Positions 23,932 to 31,630 of a stretch of DNA of 64,000 nt are shown here, one piece after another. The DNA comes from Myxococcales bacterium (lineage in GTDB: Bacteria > Myxococcota_A > Polyangia > Fen-1088): assembly GCA_022184915.1 (NCBI GenBank), contig JAGTJU010000001.1, forward strand, positions 1,366,057 to 1,430,056, given 5' to 3'. The notes beneath the pieces were generated by a model, which ran no database searches, was not told where the DNA came from, and saw only the letters and a list, made by a program, of their open reading frames with translations. The position numbers were made by a program, and so were the translations under genes. Positions within the stretch are counted from its first letter, which is position 1. Each line of letters opens with the position of its first letter.

Positions 23932-24500
23932 TTCGGTTCGAGCCGTGCCCAAAACCAGCCACCTTCAAGGACCTGGTCGAAATCCCAGGGACGACATGGC
24001 TCGAGACGAACGCCACAGGGCGCCCTCCCGCGCATTGGAGGCACATACGAAACGATCTTGCCGAGGCCTTTTGCGATCTGTGCGCCTACAGCGCAATGTT
24101 CGAGCCCGTTGGCACCGTTGACCACTTCATCAGCGTGTCAGAAGACCGACGCAAGGCGTACGATTGGTCGAACTATCGCTTCGCGGCAGGCTGGATCAAT
24201 TCAAGCAAGCAGTCGCTCAAGTCAACGCAGGTCATCGATCCGTTCGAGGTCGTGAACGAGTGGTTCGAGGTGCAGCTGCCTTCAATGCAGCTTGTCCTCA
24301 CGCGGAACGTGCCGGCCCATGAGAAGAAGCGGGCCGAGTTCGTTCTCGAGCGATTGCACCTGGGCCATGATGAGCGTGTCGTTCGACAACGCCGCGAGTG
24401 GTACCGCATGTTCCAGGAGGGAGAGATCGGCATCGAGGCGCTGAGGAAGAAGGCGCCGCTGATCGCGGCTGCCGTTGCGAAGCAGGAATCTGCCTCGTGA
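23928..24500 (+). CDS. HNH-type endonuclease, PtuB-like
   Basis: A 190-residue protein starting at GTG 23928 inside the GTGA overlap with the ATPase. It has an HNH/beta-beta-alpha-metal core: FCDLCAY (C49, C52), GTVDHFISV with D65-H66, YDWSNYRFAAGWINSSK with N82 and N91, and Lys94. The second zinc CxxC usual in PtuB-type nucleases, which would sit before NSSK, is replaced by AAGW, so only one metal-binding pair remains. The C-terminal third is helical and charged (EKKRAEFVLERL). In Septu the ATPase holds the nuclease in check until phage infection; extending that to this pair is inference. It converges with sbtB. Confidence 0.75.
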   Translation: MIRFEPCPKPATFKDLVEIPGTTWLETNATGRPPAHWRHIRNDLAEAFCDLCAYSAMFEPVGTVDHFISVSEDRRKAYDWSNYRFAAGWINSSKQSLKSTQVIDPFEVVNEWFEVQLPSMQLVLTRNVPAHEKKRAEFVLERLHLGHDERVVRQRREWYRMFQEGEIGIEALRKKAPLIAAAVAKQESAS

Positions 24501-24626
24501 ATATGGTTCGCGACCACCGGTAAAATTGTCGAACTCAACCCGGCAGCTTTGCGCCCCTCTTTCCCAATTGTTCGTAACCGCTCGCTCACAAGAGGCGGTA
24601 CGGCCCTTCGAGCCCCCCGACTCGTT

Positions 24627-24935
24627 TCAGAAATGCTCGTCGCGGATGACCTCGACGTCGCTGATCGTCACGATCCCTGCGTAGCTTTCCAGGAGCACCT
24701 GCGAGCGCTCGAGGATGCGCAGGGCGATCGGCTCGGCGGCGATGACGATGATGAGCACGTTTTGGAAGACGTCCGAGACGTGTCCGTCGCCCCGCACACC
24801 CCGGTTGCCACGGCCCGATACGTCACGAATGACGGTGTAGCCCTTGGCGCCGGCTTCGTCGATCATTTCGAGCAGCTTCGGCGCGCGGGGCGCCTCCACC
24901 ACGATTTCAACCCGCTTTTTCAGATGAAGCTGCAT
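24627..24935 (-). CDS. sbtB: PII-like regulator of a bicarbonate transporter (SbtB-type)
   Basis: A 102-residue PII-superfamily protein. It starts MQLHLKKRVEIVVEAPRAPK with a GGAGATC ribosome-binding site and has IDEAGAKGYTVIRDVSG, the T-loop region SGRGNRGVRGDG, then FQNVLIIVIAAEPIALRI and the final strand GIVTISDVEVI. The usual uridylylated tyrosine region of GlnB is absent, which fits SbtB-like rather than nitrogen PII proteins. SbtB trimers bind cAMP, AMP, ADP or ATP and regulate the SbtA channel. It starts eight bases after the sbtA stop, so the pair is an operon. Confidence 0.85.
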   Translation of the reverse strand: MQLHLKKRVEIVVEAPRAPKLLEMIDEAGAKGYTVIRDVSGRGNRGVRGDGHVSDVFQNVLIIVIAAEPIALRILERSQVLLESYAGIVTISDVEVIRDEHF

Positions 24936-24943
24936 GGATCTCC

Positions 24944-25942
24944 TCACGGCAGCGGCAACCAGGCCCGCGCGACCACGTGATAAAGCGGGATACCTACCAC
25001 GAGATTGAAGGGAAACGTCACCCCTAGCGCCAGCGTGACGTAAACCCCCGGGTTGGCTTCGGGCAGAGCCAACCGCATCGCCGCGGGCACGACGATGTAC
25101 GAGGCGCTTGCGGTCAACGCGGCGAGCAGGGTGCCTCCTCCTGCCGAGAGCGAAAGCACCCAGGCGGCACCGAGCCCGATGACCGCGCCCACGAGCGGCA
25201 TCACGAGGCCAAAGATCAAAAGACGCGGGTCGAAGCCCGAGGCCCCCCCGAGGCGCCGCGCCGCCAAGAGCCCCATGTCCAACAAGAAGAAGCACAGCAC
25301 AGCCTTGAAGGGCGTGCCCACGAGCGGCGCAAGCACGTCCGGTGCGCCCCGGGTGCCGGAGACCCAGGCGATCCCAAAGCTGCCGAGCAGCAGGACCACG
25401 CTGCCGCTCAAGAAGACCTCTCGTGCGAGTTCACGAGAGAGCAGGGGCCCACCGGGGGTGCGGCGCTCCGTTGCGAAGCGCCTCGCGAGCAGCAGGCCTG
25501 CCACGATGGCTGGTGTTTCCATGAGGGCCATCATCACCACGACATGCCCCTCGAACGCGACGTGGCGTGCGGACAGGAAGGCAGTGGTGGCGACGAAGGT
25601 CACCACGCTCACCGAGCCATAGTGCGCGGCGATCGCGGCGGCCGTGACGGGGTTCACGCGGGTCATGAGCCGCAACAGCGCGAACGCCACTGCGGGCAGC
25701 GTGAGGCTGAGCCCCACGGCCACGAACGCCGACGCTGCCACCGCCGCGGTCAGTCCCGCGTGGGCCAGCTCCGTGCCGCCCTTCCAGCCGATGGCCACCA
25801 TCAGATAAAGGGCGATCGCCTTGCTGGCCGCCTCGGGGATCGAGAGGTCGGACTTGAGCCGGCCGGCGAGGAAGCCGAGCGCAAAAGACAGCACCATGGG
25901 TGACAGCAGATTCTGGGCCGCGAGGTCGGCGAGCACGTTCAT
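24944..25942 (-). CDS. sbtA: Sodium-dependent bicarbonate transporter SbtA family
   Basis: A 332-residue membrane protein with about ten hydrophobic helices in two inverted halves. Conserved features are the N-terminal NLLSPMVLSFALGFLAGRL, VAIGWKGGTELAHAG, YGSVSVVTFVATTAFL and, near the end, LTASASYIVVPAAMRLALPEA followed by GVTFPFNLVVGIPLY. These match SbtA (formerly DUF897), which imports bicarbonate with sodium. ATG 25942 is chosen because the upstream extension is non-hydrophobic. The gene precedes sbtB by eight bases. No carboxysome or Rubisco gene is seen here, so the bicarbonate may serve anaplerosis, fatty-acid or purine synthesis, or pH control. Confidence 0.88.
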   Translation of the reverse strand: MNVLADLAAQNLLSPMVLSFALGFLAGRLKSDLSIPEAASKAIALYLMVAIGWKGGTELAHAGLTAAVAASAFVAVGLSLTLPAVAFALLRLMTRVNPVTAAAIAAHYGSVSVVTFVATTAFLSARHVAFEGHVVVMMALMETPAIVAGLLLARRFATERRTPGGPLLSRELAREVFLSGSVVLLLGSFGIAWVSGTRGAPDVLAPLVGTPFKAVLCFFLLDMGLLAARRLGGASGFDPRLLIFGLVMPLVGAVIGLGAAWVLSLSAGGGTLLAALTASASYIVVPAAMRLALPEANPGVYVTLALGVTFPFNLVVGIPLYHVVARAWLPLP

Positions 25943-26219
25943 GTCGGGCCCTCCGCACGGCAGACGCGCAGAAACGGCAAGAGGAGGCGTGGGGCCAGGG
26001 GCATGGCCGGATCGCTCGGGTGTGGGAACACGGCTGCAATCTGTCGCCCAAACGCGCGCCCCAGGCAAATAGAAAAGCCTGTCGGCGACCTGCGAAAGAA
26101 CCTATGGATCGCGTCCGATACATTGACGATCACCGCCCTGAAGGCCCAGCCCGGGTCGTGAGGTGGATCGCGCCCGGTCGCGCGTTGCGATGGTGGTGGG
26201 GGACGGGCAGACTGTCCTC

Positions 26220-27041
26220 ATGACCGAGTTGCCCGCCGACCCTCGCTTACAGGTGGACCTTAAGGAGCGTGTGGCCACGTTGACGCTGGCGGATCCGTCT
26301 CGGCGAAACGCTTTGGACCCCAGCCTTGCCGACGCGCTGGCGCAGGCCCTGGCGCAGGCCAGCGAGGCCGCCGACGTGGCGGTGGTGGTGGTCACCGGCG
26401 CACCTCCTGCGTTCTGTGCCGGAGCGGCGCTGGCCGAGCTGCAAGCCATCGCGGGGCTTGCCGCCGACGAGCCGGGCCAGCAGGAGCGTTTGCGGCGTTT
26501 GCGACGGCTTTATGCCCCTTTTTTGGCGCTGCGCGCGTGTCCCAAACCCACCTTGGCCCTGGTGGACGGCGCCGCCGTGGGCGCGGGCCTGAACCTGGCG
26601 CTGGCGGCGGACGTGGTGCTGGCCACCCCCCGCTCGCTCTTCATGACCGGGTTCGATCGGCTGGGCCTTCACCCGGGCGGTGGGTGTTCGGCCATGCTGA
26701 GCGCGCGCGTGGGCCCTCAACGAGCCGCGGCCGCTTTGCTCTTCGGCCAACCCTTCGACGGCCGGCAAGCCGCCGACAGCGGATTGGCCTTCGCCTGCGT
26801 TCCCGAAGCTGAGCTGGCGGCGCGGGGCCGCGCTTTGGCCCGGGAGGTGGCCTCGGGCGTGGATCCGATGATGCGCGCCACGAAGGCCACGCTGCGCCTT
26901 TCGGACCCTCCCGAGCTCGAGGCGATTGTGGAACACGAGCTTTTCGCGCAGGCGGCCAGCACGCTCTGGTCTGAAACGAGACAGCGGCTTGCCGCGGCTG
27001 CCGCGCGTGTGGCCGCCAAAGCGCGCGGTGAGACCCTCTGA
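26220..27041 (+). CDS. Enoyl-CoA hydratase/isomerase (crotonase) family protein
   Basis: A 273-residue crotonase-fold enzyme. The first oxyanion-hole segment is PAFCAGAALAELQAI and the second is VDGAAVGAGLNLALAADVVLA. The expected Glu of the hydratase pair is not obvious in MTGFDRLGLHPGGGCSAML, so the reaction may be isomerisation, hydrolysis or hydration of another acyl-CoA. ATG 26220 is preferred (ATG 26190 is possible). It is divergent from sbtA across a 277-base gap in which I recognise no motif. Confidence 0.85.
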   Translation: MTELPADPRLQVDLKERVATLTLADPSRRNALDPSLADALAQALAQASEAADVAVVVVTGAPPAFCAGAALAELQAIAGLAADEPGQQERLRRLRRLYAPFLALRACPKPTLALVDGAAVGAGLNLALAADVVLATPRSLFMTGFDRLGLHPGGGCSAMLSARVGPQRAAAALLFGQPFDGRQAADSGLAFACVPEAELAARGRALAREVASGVDPMMRATKATLRLSDPPELEAIVEHELFAQAASTLWSETRQRLAAAAARVAAKARGETL

Positions 27042-27074
27042 GCGACGCAGGCCTCGACGTACGCCCGCGTCCCC

Positions 27075-27080
27075 TATACT
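27075..27080 (+). promoter_or_regulatory. Candidate -10 element for a leaderless gene
   Basis: TATACT ends seven bases before the GTG at 27087, so transcription starting about seven bases downstream would begin at the start codon itself. The -35 region is weak. No Shine-Dalgarno sequence precedes the GTG, which agrees with leaderless translation. Confidence 0.4.
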
Positions 27081-27086
27081 CGTGAG

Positions 27087-27443
27087 GTGATTCGTCCGGC
27101 CGATCGCGAGTACTGCCAGGGGCTTCGGAAAATGCTCGCACGCGAGCTCCGATGGGTGGAGCTCGAACCCTCTGCCGAGCCGCTCTGGGCTCGCATCCGG
27201 GCGACGGTCAGCAGATGTCTCACCCACGAATGGCAACAGGGGCTCATCGAAGGCGCGACGCCCGATGAGGCCGTCTACGTACGCTGCGGCCGCGAGACGA
27301 TGACGGCCGAAGACGTCGACAACGGCCGCGTGGTGGTGGACATCGGCATCGGCTTTGGCGTGCCCCGCACCACGTTCACCATGCAGCTCGTGCTGCAGGC
27401 CCGCCGGGCCTTCCCTGCACCTGCGGACGGACTCATTCATTGA
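27087..27443 (+). CDS. Orphan phage tail-sheath C-terminal domain protein
   Basis: A 118-residue protein whose whole length matches the C-terminal domain of contractile-phage tail sheath proteins: REYCQGLRKMLARELRW, then EPLWARIRATVSRCLTHEWQQGLIEGATPDEAVYV split over two helices, CGRETMTAEDVDNG and VVVDIGIGFGVPRTTF. In phages, R-pyocins and eCIS this domain forms the inner tube-contacting part of a ~400-500 residue sheath. Here the remaining sheath and all other tail genes are absent. It could be a degraded prophage relic or a domesticated protein; the intact frame and upstream TATACT favour expression. An alternative start is ATG 27132. Confidence 0.7.
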   Translation: MIRPADREYCQGLRKMLARELRWVELEPSAEPLWARIRATVSRCLTHEWQQGLIEGATPDEAVYVRCGRETMTAEDVDNGRVVVDIGIGFGVPRTTFTMQLVLQARRAFPAPADGLIH

Positions 27444-27474
27444 AGCGGGAAGCCACGCGATGAGGCGCGCTTTT

Positions 27475-27846
27475 TCAGGTGCCTCCGCCCACGCCCCCCG
27501 CATGGCCGCCGCCCGCAGCGCCTTCAACCGGCGCGTGGGCTGCCGACATCCAAACGGCTCCTTGGGAGGCGCTCTCCCAGGGCAGTAGCCTGCTCGCTAC
27601 GAGCAGAAGCAAGGCAGCGGCAGCTCCGTACCGTGCCCGCCTCGCGCGGGCCTGTGAGCGTGGACCTTCGGCGTCCCGGGATGCGCGTAGGGATTGCCCG
27701 ACCCGCTGCAAATCATGCCCCGTGGGGCAGCCGTGCCGACGGGCTTGCTGCAGGAACACTCTGGCCTCCGTCGAAAGCTCGGTGGGGTCAGACGGCTTGC
27801 GTGCGCGGCTCTCGTTCCGGAAAGGGTGGCTACGTCGTTGATTCAC
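27475..27846 (-). CDS. Small single-pass membrane protein, partner of the ECF sigma factor
   Basis: A 123-residue protein that probably begins at GTG 27846, which has AAGGGGA upstream and lies just after the sigma-gene stop; an ATG at 27897 would overlap that gene. The N-terminal part is cytoplasmic and Arg-rich with the segment LSTEARVFLQQARRHGCPTG, reminiscent of short proteins placed after ECF sigma genes in myxobacteria. A single membrane span AAALLLLVASRLL follows, and the C-terminus is Gly-rich. Topology and position are compatible with an anti-sigma factor or signal-transmitting partner, but no zinc-binding anti-sigma motif is seen. Confidence 0.55.
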   Translation of the reverse strand: MNQRRSHPFRNESRARKPSDPTELSTEARVFLQQARRHGCPTGHDLQRVGQSLRASRDAEGPRSQARARRARYGAAAALLLLVASRLLPWESASQGAVWMSAAHAPVEGAAGGGHAGGVGGGT

Positions 27847-27862
27847 CGATGATCCCCTTTGG

Positions 27863-28435
27863 CTAACGTTCCATGCGCTCGACCCATGCGTTGACAATGC
27901 GGCGCGCGACCTGAAGCCGGCTGGATGCCGTCGAAGGTCGAACGCGGAGAATTTCCGCCGCTTCCTTCACCGCGCAGCCCTGCAGGTCGACGAGCACGAA
28001 CACGCGCCTTTGGCCTTGCTCAAGCTCATCGAGACAGGCACACAACGCTTGCCACTGCTGTCGAGCGGCCAGCGTCTCGTCTGGCGCCATGGCCCGTGAC
28101 CACGTGGTCGACTCGGGGTCGTGCGTCGGATCGAAGAGGCGCTGGTACCTCGCGGCCTTTCGCCTGAAGTCCTTCGCAACGCGGAGCGCGATTCCCAGCA
28201 CCCAGGTCTTCGGGGTCGACTCGAACCGAAACCCGGAAAATTTTCGGTGCACCACCAGGAACACCTCTTGCACGGCGTCATCGATAGCCGAGGCTCCGAT
28301 CCCCATGTGTCGAAGAAAGCCCCAGACAGTCTCTCCGTACTCGACATAGAGCTGCTCGGGCGAAGTCGGCCAGGGGGCCGAGCGCATGCTCGGTAAGCAT
28401 AAGATCGTCTCCACCGAGGCTGTGTGGCCGCTCAT
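27863..28435 (-). CDS. ECF-type RNA polymerase sigma factor
   Basis: A 190-residue sigma factor with region 2 (LYVEYGETVWGFL, AIDDAVQEVFLVVHRKFSGF, then STPKTWVLGIALRVAKDFRR) and region 4 (LDELEQGQRRVFVLVDL, VKEAAEILRVRPSTASSRLQ). No region 3 or C-terminal extension is present. ATG 28435 is used because it begins about 30 residues before region 2; the longer frame crosses the divergent peptidase promoter. The downstream small membrane protein is likely its regulator. Since the next genes are divergent M16 lipoproteins across ~100 bases, they may belong to the regulon. Confidence 0.87.
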   Translation of the reverse strand: MSGHTASVETILCLPSMRSAPWPTSPEQLYVEYGETVWGFLRHMGIGASAIDDAVQEVFLVVHRKFSGFRFESTPKTWVLGIALRVAKDFRRKAARYQRLFDPTHDPESTTWSRAMAPDETLAARQQWQALCACLDELEQGQRRVFVLVDLQGCAVKEAAEILRVRPSTASSRLQVARRIVNAWVERMER

Positions 28436-28541
28436 GGTCGTTTCAACGAAGGGTTGTAGATAATTCTTTCGGGCGAACCGGCCTATCAAGAAATCGAGCC
28501 AGGCGCTCGTCGTGCGGGCGGGCCACGGCCACTCAAGACCC

Positions 28542-29948
28542 ATGAACTCAACAACGCACCGGGGCTCGGTGAGGTCCCGTCTCCGGGCCCCCGTCGCGCT
28601 CCTCCCTCTTTGCTTCTGCCTGGTTGGCTGCGCCAGCACGAAACTTTCCGCGTCGGCCGAGCCGGGTCGTGCGACGAGCCCCTTGCGTCTCGACCTGCCG
28701 TACGAAAGAGGGCGGCTCGACAACGGACTCGAATACATTCTTCAAAGGGACGAGACGACTCCTCGCGTTGCGTTGGACCTGTTCGTCCATGTGGGAAGCG
28801 CTCAGGATGGCGTCGAGCACCCCGGGTTGGCGCACCTGTTTGAGCATCTCGTCCTGCAAGGCTCCGCCCACCTGCCAGAAGATGGGTATTTCTCCGTTTT
28901 CAACGCCATCGGTGGAACCAACGTCAACGCCCAAACGAACTTCGAACGTACCCGTTTTTACGCAACCGTTCCGTCGCATCAGCTTGAAGCCGCTTTGTGG
29001 ATTCTGAGCGACTCCGTTGGATTCTTTCTGCCCCGTTTGACTGAAGAGCGGCTGCGGAACCAAATCGCAGTCGTGCGTAACGAGAGACGGCAGGCGTTCG
29101 AAACGCGCCCCTATCAGCGCGCCCAGTTGGCCATCTTCAAGCTGCTCTTCCCGCATGGCCACGGGTTTCACAATTTGGTGATCGGCGAGCACGAAGCCTT
29201 GTCTCGCATCACCCTCTCGGATGCACAGACGTTCTATCGAACTCACTATGTGTCCGGAAACATGACCCTCGTCATGGCGGGACGATTCGCTTACGAGGAG
29301 GCTCGAAGCGCTGTCGAACGGTTCTTCTCCGACGTCCCGCGTGGCTCGGCGCCACCCAGGGCGCTTTCCCCGCGCATCGCCCTCGCGCAGACGAAGGCGG
29401 TGACCGTGGCCGACGAGCTTGCCACCCTGCGCCAGCTTCGGTACGCGTGGCATATGCCCGCGTTTTTGCAACCGGAGCAAGCAGAGGTGGCGATGGCTGC
29501 GGACCTGTTGGGGCCCCGGGGATGGCTCCATCGAACGCTCGTGTTCGAGAAGAACTGGGCCACGAGCTCGTCCTGCAAAGTCTCGGCGTTCCGTGAGGTG
29601 GGCCTGCTCTTTTTGACGATCACGCTCACCGACGCGGCGCCCGTCGAGGGGGTCAAGGCGTTGATCCGTGAGGCCATCGACCAGCTCGTGTCGTCGCCCG
29701 TGTCCGCTGCTGATTTTCAGACGTCCGTGGTCGAGCGTGAGCTCAGCCATTACCGAGCTATCGAGCCGCTCGATACGCGAGCCGAAATCCTCCACACGCT
29801 GAAATCACTGCTGGATCATCCTGACGGGCTGGATGCAGATGTGCAGCGCTTCTCCCGGACGACGCCCACGCGCATCCAGGAAGCGGCCAGGCGATGGTTG
29901 CGGGCGCCCCACGTTGAACTTCTCGTGGTCCCGGGAGCGACACCATGA
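28542..29948 (+). CDS. M16-family zinc peptidase lipoprotein (catalytic subunit)
   Basis: A 468-residue lipoprotein with signal peptide ending LCFCLVGC (lipid cysteine 30). The inverted zinc motif HxxEH is present as HLFEH (98-102), with the downstream acidic ligand in RNQIAVVRNERRQAFETRPY. These are the features of active pitrilysin/processing-peptidase family members. A second lipoprotein of the same family overlaps it by four bases (ATGA, 29945-29948). Paired M16 proteins normally assemble into a two-chain clamshell of about 100 kDa that degrades peptides; here it would act in the periplasm on or near the outer membrane. ATG 28542 is chosen over 28512 because it begins the signal peptide proper. 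Confidence 0.9.
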   Translation: MNSTTHRGSVRSRLRAPVALLPLCFCLVGCASTKLSASAEPGRATSPLRLDLPYERGRLDNGLEYILQRDETTPRVALDLFVHVGSAQDGVEHPGLAHLFEHLVLQGSAHLPEDGYFSVFNAIGGTNVNAQTNFERTRFYATVPSHQLEAALWILSDSVGFFLPRLTEERLRNQIAVVRNERRQAFETRPYQRAQLAIFKLLFPHGHGFHNLVIGEHEALSRITLSDAQTFYRTHYVSGNMTLVMAGRFAYEEARSAVERFFSDVPRGSAPPRALSPRIALAQTKAVTVADELATLRQLRYAWHMPAFLQPEQAEVAMAADLLGPRGWLHRTLVFEKNWATSSSCKVSAFREVGLLFLTITLTDAAPVEGVKALIREAIDQLVSSPVSAADFQTSVVERELSHYRAIEPLDTRAEILHTLKSLLDHPDGLDADVQRFSRTTPTRIQEAARRWLRAPHVELLVVPGATP

Positions 29949-31468
29949 CGTGTCAGCTCTGGTCTTTCCTTTTGGCGATCGCGCTCGTGGGGTGCGGGAC
30001 ACCTCGGCTGACCGTTCTGCCCGCCGCATACCGGCAGACGCAGCCCGCTCCAGGGATCGAGCCACCGTTTTTGCAGCCCTTGCCGCAGGCGGCGCGCCTC
30101 TCGTCCAACATCGACGTCTTCGTGGTCTCGCGTCCCCGCCTTCCCTTGGTGGAATTGCAGCTGGTGATCGAAGGGGGGCGTGACACGGATCCCATCGGGA
30201 AAGAAGGGCGCGCCGACCTCTGCGTGAACCTTCTCGAACAGGGGACGATGAGTCTGGGGAAGCAAGAGTTCGATCGAGAGGCCGCACGTTGGGGTGTGTC
30301 CGTGGGTGCCTTTGCCTCCCCGAGGCACAGTACGTTGCACGCATCGTTCTCCTCGGCCTACAAGGAGAAGGCCTTCGCCCTGTTCCGCGCGATGGTCGAA
30401 CACCCGCGCCTGCGAGAAGATGCCCTCGCGCGGCTCGTGCAGGATAGGCAAAACACCATCGCGCAAGAGCAAGCCACGCTCCACGGCCGCGCCAACCGTA
30501 TCGCCCTGCCGGCCCTGTACGGACGCACTCATCCCGAGGGGCGACTTGCGTCAGCGACCTCTTTCGGTCGCGTCACTCTTGCCGACTGCGATGCCTTTTA
30601 CCGTGACGTGCTCAGGAGCGGTTACGCCTTCTATGTGGCGTCAGGAGACATCGCGCCAGCGGACCTGGAAATTCATCTTGGGACGTTTCTGTCGCGACGG
30701 GAAGGCTCGCCGGCGCGTCCCATGCCACGTCCGAGTGCGGACGCCGGGCCGCAGCGTCAGGGCGGCCTGCGGGTGTACGTCTCTGATGCCCCGAACGCCG
30801 TCCAAAGCGTGGTCATGATCCTGGGCTTGGGCCCCCCCATCGAAGCGCCAGGGCGCGTAGCCAGAACCTTGGTGGTCAACCTGTTGGGCGCTAGCTTCGA
30901 TAGCCGGCTCAACCTCAATCTGCGCGAAAGCAAAGGATGGACCTATGGTGTTGGGGCATGGCTCGACTATGTCGAGGGCGCCAGCGGTCTGTTCGTTCGC
31001 ACACAGGTCGAGCCCGACAAGACCGTTCCCGCGCTGAGCGAGATGTTAAAGGAGCTCCGTGATTTGGGTACGCATGAACGGCCTTTGTCCCAAGAGGAGT
31101 TCTCGCGCGAGACGAGGGCGATCTCGGGGAAGCTCCCTGCGACGTTCGAGACCAACGAGGGAATTTTGTGGTTCTACCGGAATCGCCTGGTACACGGCCT
31201 CGCCCTTCGCGACGATACCGAGGACGAGCTTGCCGGACTGACCAGGGATGAGGTGGAAAGACAGGTTGCCCCCTACGCAAACCTGGATGAGATGAAGGTG
31301 GTTGTCGTAGGTGCTGCCGACCTGGTGCTGCCCGACCTCTGTCGTTTCATGAAGGCAGGACGATGGGGGCCAGTGGAGCTTTCCATCCTGGATGCCGCTG
31401 GCAATCTCCTCCCCGAACCCAGCCGCGATCCGTGCGCCTCTTTTGTCCCCGAGGCGCGAGGCCCATGA
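29945..31468 (+). CDS. M16-family lipoprotein without zinc motif (partner subunit)
   Basis: A 507-residue lipoprotein; LLAIALVGC gives the lipid cysteine at residue 17. The place of the zinc motif reads RADLCVNLLEQGTM, so both histidines are missing and the protein should be non-catalytic. The C-terminal half keeps the substrate-binding Arg/Tyr pair typical of partner subunits in LNLRESKGWTYGVGAW. It is translationally coupled to the active M16 gene. This reproduces the alpha/beta arrangement of mitochondrial processing peptidase and bacterial PqqF/YmxG-type pairs. The C-terminus has two further cysteines. Confidence 0.88.
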   Translation: MTCQLWSFLLAIALVGCGTPRLTVLPAAYRQTQPAPGIEPPFLQPLPQAARLSSNIDVFVVSRPRLPLVELQLVIEGGRDTDPIGKEGRADLCVNLLEQGTMSLGKQEFDREAARWGVSVGAFASPRHSTLHASFSSAYKEKAFALFRAMVEHPRLREDALARLVQDRQNTIAQEQATLHGRANRIALPALYGRTHPEGRLASATSFGRVTLADCDAFYRDVLRSGYAFYVASGDIAPADLEIHLGTFLSRREGSPARPMPRPSADAGPQRQGGLRVYVSDAPNAVQSVVMILGLGPPIEAPGRVARTLVVNLLGASFDSRLNLNLRESKGWTYGVGAWLDYVEGASGLFVRTQVEPDKTVPALSEMLKELRDLGTHERPLSQEEFSRETRAISGKLPATFETNEGILWFYRNRLVHGLALRDDTEDELAGLTRDEVERQVAPYANLDEMKVVVVGAADLVLPDLCRFMKAGRWGPVELSILDAAGNLLPEPSRDPCASFVPEARGP

Positions 31469-31630
31469 CGGTGCGACCGCGCTGAAGCACCGGAACGGCC
31501 CGCCGCAGGGGTGCTCGCAACGGGCGAGAAACACGGGTTCGTTCCCGCAGCGCGGGCGGGACCACAGCCTCCCGCGCGAAGCTTTGAACCCGTTTTGTCT
31601 GCCGTCGACTGGGTGTATGATGGCGCGGAC

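Noticed and set aside
31511-31630. N-terminal extension of the Ser/Thr kinase
   Set aside because: The extra 40 codons have no homology and overlap a Pro/Arg-rich region; GTG 31631 fits the kinase start better.
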